Below, piece after piece: positions 21,019 to 32,200 of a DNA stretch of 64,000 bases; the stretch's first letter is position 1, and every line of letters begins with the position of its first letter. The position numbers and the translations under genes were made by a program. The notes below the pieces were generated by a model. The model was not told where the DNA came from. It did not search any database and saw nothing but the letters and a program-made list of their open reading frames with translations. The DNA is from Agelaius tricolor (lineage: Eukaryota > Chordata > Aves > Passeriformes > Icteridae), in assembly GCA_023055355.1 (NCBI GenBank), contig JALJCS010000029.1, positions 7,503,001-7,567,000 of the forward strand, read 5' to 3'.

Positions 21019-24000
21019 AGGGCAGGGTCAGGCCTGTGCTGTCCCTCCCTTCCCCGGGGCTGGCAGGGCCGAGCTGGGGCTGCCCTGGCCCTGGCAGGCT
21101 CATCAGGGCTCAGTGCAGTTGATTGCATGCCAGGCAGGCTGGCAGCAGGGAGGCAGAGCTGCTAAATGTGCTCACTCACTCTCATCAGCCTCTCCTTCTT
21201 CCCCAGCCCAGCATGGCAGCTTGGGGAGGCACAGTGCTCTCCTCTCCTTTAAAAGGGTTTTTTTTTTCTTTGCTTCTTAAGTCTCTTTAAAGGCATTTCT
21301 AGGCCTGTTAATTATTCATGATGCTGTAATTATGTTTAGTCCACTGTGATCACTCTTTCTTTGGTGAAGAAAGTTGTTATTTGTGAGTCAAAAGCTCTTT
21401 ATGAAGCAGACAGGCTGGTATCTTGTCAGAAAGGCTTGGGGGAGCAGTTGGAATTATTAAAAGAAGCTTTGATTAAAGACAGGGAGTTAATTTAACAAGA
21501 GTAACTGGTTTTCTCTCTCTTTTTATTTTGTGCAGAACAAAGCACAGCCAGGGATGTGTCAGGGCTCACCTGGAGCAGCAGGGCTCACTCAGATGCCCCA
21601 GGAGATGGGCAGAGCATCCCTTTTATCTCTTTTGGGTGCTGTGAGTGGCTTTTGTCCACAGGCTTAGAAATGAAATTTGGCTGTGAGGGTGAAGCTCAGA
21701 GCAGCTGCCTTTGATCCTGCCAGGCTCAGGCCAGACTGGCTGCAAACAGCCTGGTGTGTCCTGTTGGATCTGAAAATATCATTTATTCTGCTGAGTTTGG
21801 GAGGGGAGGGGGCCTGGAGCTCCTCATTTTCCCTCTGTCACGGTGGCACTGAGGTGAATCATCCAACGGGGGAATTCAGCCTCATCTGAACCCTGCAGTT
21901 CTGCAGATTCTGGGTTCTGCATAAACTGAGGGCGTTGGGGCAGGGATTATTCTGTGTTGGCTCTGAAATGCCATTAAACTGAAATTTTAGCCTGTTAGTT
22001 CTTGGAGATGGACAGACAGCTTTCTTTCCCAGCAGTGGGAAGGATTTTCTTTGCATTATTTTTTCTTCTTCTTTTATATAAAGAAAATAATCTTTATTTT
22101 GAAAGTGCTGATTAAGCCTGGCTGAGGGTCCACCTGCACAAACACCAAACCTTGAGAAAACAGCGCAACATAAATTAAAATATTCCAAAATAAAATCCTT
22201 CAGTCCTCCAGCATGAATCCAGCTGGGCACCTGTGCCCTCCTCCCCTTCCTCCTCCCATCCTGCCCAGCCCTCTCCTGCCTGGCACAGGGGAGACATTTC
22301 AGACCATTTCAGACCATTTCCCTTCTGGCTGTGCCCTTCTGCAGCTTTCCTCTCCCACGTCTGATTCTCGTGGCTGCAGGCAAGACAAACACCAGGATTC
22401 TCAGGGGTAGACTGGGGTAAGGGAGGAAAAAGGAAAAGCAAATCAGAAAAAAGGCAAATTTCATGTGAGGGCAGCTTTTGCTCTGTGGGTTTGAGCTGTG
22501 CAGCAGAACCAGGACTCCTCAGAGCCCAGAGTAAAGCAGAACAAAACAAGCAGATGGACATCAGGGTGGCTTGTGCAAGTCTCTATTTAATGACAGAGCT
22601 GCATGAAGACATTGTTGGTGTCACATGTACCTGTGATGGGCATTTTATACATTCCTGACTCCCAGGGGAGCCGTGTTTGCACTGGAGATTTTCACCACAA
22701 GAGGTAGTGGCTTTATTTTTCCTGTTTTCCTTTTATTATCATTATTATTATTATTATTATTTCAGCAGGATTGGATAAGCTGGTTGGACCTACTGGAGTT
22801 CATTTACTCTTCAGCCAGGAAGATAAACAGTTCTGTGGAGTGGGAGCAAGCAGGCAAGCAGCAAATACAGTGCAGGCAGAATTCACTGGCTTTTAATTCA
22901 AACCTGTTTGGGGGTGCAGAGATCCCCACCCAGGGCTTCAGCAAGCTGGGAACCACAGGGAGGGAAAGCAGGACCAGGAAGACTCAATAAGCAGAACAAA
23001 AGCTTCAATTATAAATAATGAATCCCAAAAGAGGGGCTAGAGCAAGGCTCTGAAGGTCTGGAGGAACAAAGAAATGAAATCTTCTGGTTAAGGTGGTTTT
23101 AAAAACCAGCTCAGTGCCCTTCCCATCAGCAGCAGAGGTCCTTGGGGAAGCAGGGGTTGATTTTTCCAGGGTGAAAGGAACAGTGAGGTCTGGGTTTGGC
23201 AGGCTCAGAGATGGGGAGAGGCTCCCAAATCCCTTGGGCTGGGCTCTGAGGGGCTCCCAGTGGTCTCCTGGTGCCAGCACCCCCTGCCCCTGCTCCTGGC
23301 ACTGCTTCACTCCTTGGACACCAGAGGTGAGGATGACTTTGGTGCTGTCTCCAAGAGGGGAAGGCCCAGTCCTGGCTTTCAAAGTGCTTTGTTTGCTGTC
23401 TGCAAGTGCAGGAGTTGTCTGGGGGAGGAAAAGCTGCTGCAGAGATGGGCAGGCCTGGCACTGCCACCCTCCCAAGGGCACTGGGGACCTTCACACTCCC
23501 ACAGTTCAGCCTGGAGTGGTGGGAAGGAGCAGCTTCAAGTGTCCCGGGGATGAAGGCTGCAGGTGATTCCTCACAGCCAATATTGCAGCTCTGGAAATCA
23601 CACCTGGGGGCTTGCTCCACATGAAGAACACTGCCTTTCCCTGCAGCTTTCTTCCCTCCATGGCATTTTGGAAGAGTTTTTCAGGTGGGTTGAGCTCTGA
23701 GGTTCTGCTTCTAGATTCAGAAAAAAAAAAAATTTGGGAGCGAGGTGCACAGCACTGGAGATGAGGGTTTTAAAACTGGACACAAAGTAAAATTATGGCT
23801 CAAAGGGAAGATATTATCCACATTATCCTGAGGGATATTATTATTCCATTTATCCTGTTATTATTCCACTTATCCTGAGGGCTCACGCCAGCCTTTAGTA
23901 TAGGGCAAACATCACCTATGGCAACTTCCAAATGCTTTAAAGCTTTTTTTGGTCTATATATGTCATATTTGCTATTTTTGTTCAGCTCCCCGCCTGTTAA

Positions 24001-24729
24001 TTCCCCAAGTCAAATGGATCTTTCTGCTTGTAAATACATTAAAAGATGGACCAGTAGCTTGTTGCTATTTTTCTGCCCCAAAACCTCCTGCCTTTGCACC
24101 ATTCTGTGGATATTGGGGTACAAGTCTGAGTGGATTCCCACCACTGAGTGAATTTGGTTGGTTGAAACTGAGGGGAAGAAAGAAGAGCTCACGTGCGCCT
24201 GAGATCCCTCAAGCTGGAGTTCCCAGTTTTGCAGCTTTTAGCTCTGAAGAGACAGGTTCAAATGTTACACAAGGCTGTGGGCTGAAAATCAAAGCCCTGG
24301 GTTCCAGCCCGTTCCAGGAATGCCAGGTTTGGAACAGAAACCTGGGGATTAAGGTGGGACTGCTGCCTCCATTTCAGAAAGCAGCTGAGATTGTGTGCTA
24401 GAGCTGCTTGGTGCAATCTCCTCCTGAACCAGGGCTGGAACATCTCCTACCAGCACAGGAGGGTGCTCTGCTAGCAACACAGCAAATCCAGGGAATTAAA
24501 GGAAACCTCGGCAGAGCTTCACCTCATCTGAAGCAGAAACTGAGTGAATATTCCACAAACTGCATAGAGGAAAAAAAAGGGATTCTATTGCTCTCCCAAT
24601 TGTGACTTTACTCCTTTAGAAAACAGCAGGAAACTGCACCCTGGGAGTCTGCCCCTGTTTATGGCTATTGCAACCCTCTGCTGCTCCACATCCTGCAGGA
24701 ATTTCTAGCCAGACCTATTTCCACGTTGT
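21019..24729. other. Intergenic, no gene recognised
   Basis: Mostly unique-looking sequence. 21290-21500 is AT-rich with several TAATTA-type sites and looks like a candidate conserved element. A (TTA)n microsatellite lies at 22738-22762. No exon of a known gene was found. Confidence 0.45.
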
Positions 24730-26031
24730 TTTATTCACCTTGCTGTGTTTTATTTACAGAGATATTGCAAAATATCATGTGAACTGAGTACAAATAGCAC
24801 GTAGAGCGTGGGTTTGGCAGTGCCAGATTCAGCGTGGTGAGATGATGCTCTTGTGGGGTTTCCATTCCTAGAATCCATGGAAAAATAGACAGCAGAGAGT
24901 AAAGGATGCTGGAAACATCCAGACCTTCCCAGACTCCAGCTTGGACACAGGAGCTGGTCCAGGCAGGGGCTTTCTTGGGTTTTTATTCTGGCTTTTTCCA
25001 AAATGCACAGTTTTATCTCCTTGACTGTTGATTTAAATTAGGCACAATGTTATTCTGCACTCTCTGGGGAGAGACAGAGGCAAATCAGACCTGAGGCGCT
25101 CCTTGGGGCCCCTGATTTGGGTGAGAAGAAGCAGCTCTGGCCTGGCTGGGTGCTCAGGGTGCCTCCCCTGGCACAGTGTCCTCGTGTCTGTACATTCACC
25201 CCGCTGCCACCCTCCCCTGCTGTCACCTGGGCAGAGCCTGGAGATGAGATGCTGGTGGGCAGAAATCGCTGATGGGAGGTGAGGGGGTCCTGTTGGATGT
25301 ACACCATGCAAGACAAGGTTCCACTCCTTGAGTTCCTCTCTCTCCATCTCTTTTTTTTTTTTTTTTGGCTTGGGGCTCCACAATCCATCCTGTTCATTCC
25401 TATTTACACCGATGGTTTGATGTGAGACTGATGCCCCCTTCTCCCTTCCACCCATGGCTCGTAGGCTCCCGCTGCTGCAGGGTCTGGGGGTGGCAGAACC
25501 TTCTCGACCCGCCTGGGGACCTCTGAAAGTTCTTGGGTTGGTTTTTTTATGGAATTTCTGAAGGCTTCAGCAGTTAAACACTGGGTGAGTCAGCTCGAGG
25601 TGAAGGCAAAGCTATTGCACGGAGCTTGCAGAGGCCCTGGCTGGCTCCTGCTGCCAGGGGGAAGCATGGCCTTGTCTTTGGTGAGAGTTGGACCACTGTG
25701 ACCCAGCGCTACCTCCTGCTGCCCCGTGGCCACCCCGTGTCCACAGCGCCCTCCAGGCCGGGTGGCCACGGGCGAGAACCGAGCGAGAGCTCCTCGGTTC
25801 CTGCACCTCCACTTCCAACACAGCGTGAGGCTGGCTCTGCAAAGCGCCCTTGGGGCCGGTCCAGAGGTCACCCAGCGGGGTGAGACACCCTCCCACCTCA
25901 TTGCAGCCCCACCAGGCGCCCGGGCACCGCGCGGTGCCCAGCTCCAGAGCTCCAGCCCCCTCCCCGGCACGGATGGCATCGCTCCCTCTTCCCCCTCCGT
26001 CCCTAAAAAAAAGCGGGCGCTGTTTGTGGCT
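24730..26031 (-). other. DRD2: Probable DRD2 3' UTR
   Basis: On the minus strand two AATAAA signals (24749-24754 and 24730-24735) lie about 1.3 kb after the DRD2 stop codon, close to the length of the human DRD2 3' UTR as I recall it. The region includes a (T)n run at about 25351-25366 (plus strand). The extent is inferred; the exact cleavage site is not visible. Confidence 0.5.
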
Positions 26032-26225
26032 TTAGCAGTGGAGGATCTTCATGAAAGCCTTGCGAAACTCGATGTTGAAGGTGGTGTAGATAATGGGGTT
26101 GACAGCGCTGTTGACGTAGCCGAGCCACGTGAAGGCGCTGTACATGGCCGGCGGGATGTTGCAGTCGCAGTGCATGTTCAGGATGTGAGTGATGAAGAAG
26201 GGGAGCCAGCAGATGATGAAAACAC
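26032..26225 (-). CDS. DRD2: DRD2 last coding exon (TM6-TM7, C-terminus)
   Basis: Encodes residues 380-443: [13 protein letters not shown]3, TM7 with NPIIY, helix 8 and the terminal KILHC, then TAA at 26034-26032. Minus-strand acceptor CCCCCCAG|GT; the phase matches the upstream exon. Confidence 0.97.
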
Positions 26226-29200
26226 CTGGGGGGGAAAAGGAGAGAGGAGGAGTTTGATGGCTGAAAGCTGGGCGGGTTCTCGGGCTGGGGGAACAGCAAG
26301 GTTCTCTTTGGTGGAAGGGGAATTTATTTCACAGAGGAATGGGATTTGTGTTTGTGTGCTCAGTGTGCTGGTCTGCGTCCTGCCCTGGCACTAAGGAACT
26401 CCTCTGCTCGAGGAATGAGCCCAGACACAGCAGAAACTCTGCCCTTCAGAGGTGCCAGCTCTGCTGAGCTCTGCTGCCTTTTGTTCCAGAAAGCCCAGGA
26501 GCTCTTCCCTGGGTTTGGGAGCTCAGATGCCCCCGAGAGGGGCAGCCTTGGGCACCCTTAGTGCAGCACTGTGCCAGCTTAGTGCACTGTGCACCCTTGG
26601 TGCCAGCTGTGTGTGGCTGGGGAGGAGGGACCCCTCCCGTGGGCAGCCCTTTGCCTGTCACAGGCATCTTTTATGAAAAATCCTTTCCTTGGGATTTTTT
26701 TTCTCCTGAGAAGCTGAGAAGCCTCAGGAACAAAATGCAACCAATGGTTATCTGCTGCTGTGGAATGCAACAGGTGCATCTGGGATTGGGCTCATGTGGT
26801 TGTTTCTAATTAATGGCCAATCACAGTCCAGCTGTCTCAGACTCTCTGTCTGAGCCACAAGGCTTTGTTATCATTCCTTCTTTTTCTATTCTTAGCCAGC
26901 CTTCTGATGAAATCCTTTCTTCTATTCTTTTAGTATAGTTTTAATATATATCATAAAATAATAAATCAAGCCTTCTGAAACATGGAGTCAACATTCTGGT
27001 CTCTTCCCTCATCCTCAGACCACTGTGAACACCAGCACACTTTGCCTGCCACCCTCTACTGTGTGAAGGGAAATGAGTTCTGGGGGGGTTGGAAAATCAG
27101 CCTGCACGGGACAGGGGTTTCTGCAGGGAGCCCAGGGCAGCCAGGGCACGCTCTCACCGAGCACGATGGCCAGCATCTGCGTGGCTTTCTTCTCCTTCTG
27201 CTGGGACAGTTTCCTCCTGATCACGGCCTTGAGCAAGTTCCTCGTCTTGCCGTTGGGCAGGGAGTGGATCTCGAAGACCTTGGCTGTGTGGTGGGAATCT
27301 TTGGCATGGCCATTCTTCTCCACCTTCCCAGGGCTGCTCAGGGGTGCCTGCAGGGTAGAGTTGTTGCCCCGATTAGAAGCAACTGGCACAATCAACTGGT
27401 GGTTACTTGGTGCTGTGGGTTTGAGGGCCGTTTTCTCAGGGGGACTGGTACTGGACACCATCTCCATTTCCATCTCTTCTATGTGACTCTCTGCCTCCTG
27501 GACAAGAATCAAATGTCCACAACATAATGACAGGTAAATACACAGAGAGGAGCAACGAGCATTCCTTACAGAGTGAAGCTGGATGATGCTGGAGAACAGT
27601 CAGTCCCTCTTCTCCCTCCCTGCCTGGAGAAAGGGCTGTGCTGTGCTGGGGTATTCTGGGCAGATGGGATGGACAGGGCTGCACTGGAGGATTCTCAGGC
27701 TCAGAGGCTCAGAAATGGGGGAGACGCTGTCTCCACTCTCTACAGATTTTGTTCAGGTTTTCAGAATGCAAATAAATAAAAATGGAATCGGCAACCAAAA
27801 CCCAACAAAGCCAATGCAGTCCAAGATTTAAATAACAGAGAGGAGAAGGAACTCAAAGGCACAAAAATGTTCAAATGCCATGGCTTTTAGAGCTGATCTT
27901 TCGGTGAGCTTAATCTGGCTTTGTGAGCTCTGTGAGCTTAAACCCCCTGCTTCACTCCAAGGAATGGGAAGACTATTTAAATTTTGAGATTGAATGGTAA
28001 CCTTTGCTCTTAGGTTTATTTTTCTCCCACCCTACATAAATGAACCTCGTGTCCTGAGGGAGAAGGGGAAGGCTGAAGGCTCTGGAAAGCTCCCACTTCT
28101 CTTTAACACTCACCACTTTGCGCTTATTAACTTGGAAGCTCCCATTGGACTTCACAATAACTGTGCAGAGCTTGACGTCTTCTGGATGAGTGCATTTGTC
28201 CTAAGGGGCAAGCACCAGCTCAGAGGTTACACAGGCAGAGAGGGGTTGGGAAGGGAAGCTGGTAAGGGAGGCACGTGGGAACACAAAGGGATGAATCAGG
28301 AGTTCACCAGCGCGGCTCAGGAGCCGAGCAGGATGGAGAAGTGGATGGAGCAGGGATGGAGGCTGCTGGCCCTGTGCTGTGCACCAGGGGAAGGAGGCCA
28401 CGGAGCTCTGCTGTGTGTGTGTGTCCCTGTGTGGCTGCCTCCTCTGCAGGCAGCACGGTTTGGAGCTGCAGCATCCCCCAGGCTGTGCTGCCTGTGCTGC
28501 CAAAGCCCTGCTTTGACAAGTGGGTTCACAGCCAGCCCGCCCAGCTGGGCTCCCTCACACACAGCTCCTGCAGGGACAGGCTGGTCCTGCAGAGCTGTCC
28601 TTCCCAGAGAGGAGCTGTGCACCCCAGGCACTGCCACCGAGCGCTGGGGACACCTGACAGCCCCCAAAGGGGGGTTCCAGGAGAGCTGGAGAGGGGCTTG
28701 GAGTGGTGGGGCACGAGGGAATGGCCTTGAGCTAAAGGAAGGTGGGTTTAGATTGGGTATCAGGGAGAAATTCCTCCCTGGGAGCATGGGGAGGCCCTGG
28801 CACAGGGTGCCCAGAGCAGCTATGGCTGCCCCTGGATCCCTGGGAGTGTTCAAGGCCAGGTTGGATGGGGTTTGGAGCAGCCTGGGACAGTGGAAGGTGT
28901 CTCTGCCCATGGGCTTCAGTGTCCTCCTGACCCAAACCATTCCTTGATTCTGTGATTCTGCAGGACCGACTCACACAATGGTGCAGCCTCTGTTCTTGGC
29001 TACCCCAGCCCAGCCCAAGGCAATGCTGGGGGTCGCTGCAGCAGCTCCTGGTGCAGATCTGCTGCTGGAACAGCCCTGAGCTCCAGGGAAGCCCCAGCCC
29101 GCGAGCCGGGAGCCCAGGGAGTGCAGCCGGGACCCCGAAGTGACCACAGCACGCGGCTGTAGGAGCTCTGCCCCAGGCAGGGCGGTGTGGGGCAGGGGAG

Positions 29201-32200
29201 CAGGGCAGGGGGAGGTGTTGAGGCTGGCTACCTTCAGGGGGGCCTGCGTGTCCGAGTCCAGCACGTGGCTGCTGCGCTTGGTGCTGACGCGCTTCCTGCG
29301 CCGCCGCAGCACGATGTAGATCTGCACGTACACCAGCAGCGTCACCATGAAGGGCACGTAGAAGGACACGATGGACGAGTACACCACGAAGGCAGGGTTG
29401 CCAATGATGCACTCCTTCTCATCTGCAAGAGAAAACCTCTCAGGGTTGGTGTCCCTCGGGCTGGAGGGGGTCACATCACCCCCAAAGTCCTGGCTGCTCC
29501 TTGCCTTGCAGCTCAGCACTGCTGATCCCATGCTGGATCCAGCCCAACATTCCCAGGAAACTGCTGCCTGGACTGCCAGTCCTTTTCTCTGCTGCCTCAG
29601 GGAAGGTTTTGTCCCATGGCTTCCCTTTTTGTGTGTTTTAATAGAAGGAGGATTTTGAATTTGTAGTGGACAAATGTTAAGGTGACACAGATTGGTGTTG
29701 TGTGAACTTGTACATCACCTCAGTTCTGGTGAGACTGAAACCCTGCTCTGGAGATGAAACAGACCCAGAATCAGTGTGCAAACAGTGAGGCATGGCAGAG
29801 GGAGAGAACATTTCAAATACACCCCAGACCTGATCCCACCTTTATTCCTGCCTGTCTGGGAGGACAGAAGGAGCCAGCTGCAGGTGGCAGAGGGACAGAA
29901 CATTTCAAATATACCTCACACCTGATCCCACCTTTATTCCTGCCTGTCTGGGAGGGAGCAGGAGGGAGCTGCAGAGGGAAAGAACACTTGCAATATACTT
30001 CAGACCTGACCCCACCCTTGTTCCTGGCTACCTGGGGGGACAGCAGGAGGCAGCTGCAGGTGTCAGAGCCCTCACCTGTGTTGTTGAGGCCGAAGAGGAG
30101 CGGGCAGGAGATGGCAAAGGAGAGCACCCAGACCACGGCAATCATGACGGTGACCCTGCGCTTGGAGCTGTAGCGGGTGTTGTAGAGCATGGGCATGGCC
30201 ACGGCCGTGTACCTGCAGGGGACACATCCCCCAGGCTGCTGTCACCCTGCCAGGGCTGCCACTGCCCAGCCCTGCCCGCCAAGCACGGGCCATGGGTGCC
30301 AGGGGGCTGCAGCCACGCCAGGAGGGTGAGGCTGGGTCAGCTCGTGGTGTTCTCTTCCCACCCTTCCCACCAACGCCCCTGCACCATCCCAGAGTACAAA
30401 GAGAAGGGCCAGAGCCATGGAGCACAGAGCAGTTCCATCTGCACCCCCAGGAGCAGAGTTTCTGTGCCTCCTGACAGAACTGCCTGCTCACAGCTCCTCA
30501 GGATCCTCTGGGATGCTCTTCAAACACTCCCACAGTTTCCCAGCCTCTGAGTCCCACAGGGATGGCTGGGCCTTGCCAGCCTGGGTTTGGCACAGCCTGG
30601 TGGCACAGAGCCCTCACCTGTCAATGCTGATGGCACAGAGGTTGAGGATGCTGGCAGTGCACATCATGACATCCAGGGTGACAAAGATATCGCAGTGGAT
30701 GCGGCTGAACCGCCACTCCCCAACCACCTGCAGAGAGAGCATGGGTGGTGAGCAATTCCTTGGGTTAGAGAGCAATTCCCTGGGTTAGAGAGCAATTCCT
30801 TGGGTTAGAGAGCAATTCCCTGGGTTAGAGAGCAATTCACTGGGTTAGAGAGCAATTCCTTGGGGTTAGTGAGCAAACTCTGCAGCTGGAGAGCAATCCC
30901 TGGGGCTAGAGAGCAATCCCTGGGGCTACTGAGCAATCCCTGGAACTGGAGAGCAATCCCTGGGGTTAGTGAGCAATCCCTGGGGTTAGAGAGCAATCCC
31001 TGGGGCTGGTGAGCAATCCTTGGGGCTGATGAACAATCCCTGGGGTTAGAGAGCAATCCCTGGGGTTAGAGAGCAATCCCTGGGGTTAGTGAACAATCCC
31101 TGGGGTTAGTGAGCAATCCCTGGGGCTGGGCTGCTGGCAGGGCACAAAATGAGAGTCTGGCACGAAGATGGAGAGGCTGGTGGGTGGTTGGGGCTGTGCT
31201 GGGTCAAGGCAGAGCTCTGCCCCTTCCAAGGGGCTGCTGTGCTTCCACCCCGCTGCTCTCTGTGGGTTTGGGCAGCCCCAGCACAAACCTGGGCTCACAA
31301 GGGAAGATAAAGGAGTTTAAACATCTCCTCGAAGGATTTCAAGGCAGAATGAGGGGGGACATACATTCATTTTCACTCCCAAGCACCTCTAATTTTGCTC
31401 ACAGCTTTTCCCAGACAGTTTTTCCAATTGCACCCAGCAAAGGTCAGCAGCAGACAAGCAAGAGCTTCCCTTCATTTCTTAGTTTAAAAAATCGGGGTAG
31501 GCATTCCTCACCTTTATCTTTTTTATTTTTGGTGAACAAAATGAGTTTGATTCAGAGTGAAAAGCCTTTAACACTCCACAGGAAGTGCTAAAGACAAAGA
31601 ACTAATGATAACACTTCCAGGCACCAGTAGCCTTTTTTCTCTTCACTTCTCTTGCTGTTGAAGCTGAACTTTGCCAATTAAGTTTAATAGCAATTATTCG
31701 GACTGCTGTGTTTGACATGTGATGAAAAAAAAGTATATTTCCCTCTAACAAAAATAGAGCCCTACTGCATTTGAAAATAGAATGAATAAGATATCTATTC
31801 TTCAGTTATTTCTGCTCTGATATACATAACCATAGGCAGCATAAAGAAGGGAGAATGACTGCATTGAAGCCTGAGTGACAGATGAATACTCAGTGATTAA
31901 AAAAGCACTTAAGAGACAGTTACATCAAGAACTTTGAGGAGAATTTGCCCAAAGGCAAAGGTTTCCAGCCAGATCCAAACCTCTGTGAAACCGATTTCCT
32001 GCGGGCATGGTTTGGGGGAAGCTGGGAACTGCAGCAGTTCTTTCTCTTGGTGTTTTCATTTGTGCTGGAGAAACCTCCAAAATTTGGGGGGAAAAGATCT
32101 GTGTGCACCAAGGCTGGGGTTTTTTCAAGTGTTTCATTTTGATTTTGAGTTTTAGGCCAAGTTTGTCTCACAAAACCTGGAGGAAACTGTCCCAGCTGGT

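Noticed and set aside
25590..25979. Open frames in the DRD2 3' UTR region
   Set aside because: GC-rich UTR sequence on both strands; no similarity to known proteins and it lies after the DRD2 stop.
27994..28947. 317-codon plus-strand frame
   Set aside because: Runs antisense over the DRD2 87-nt exon and then through a CR1 fragment; an artefact of repeat and exon overlap.
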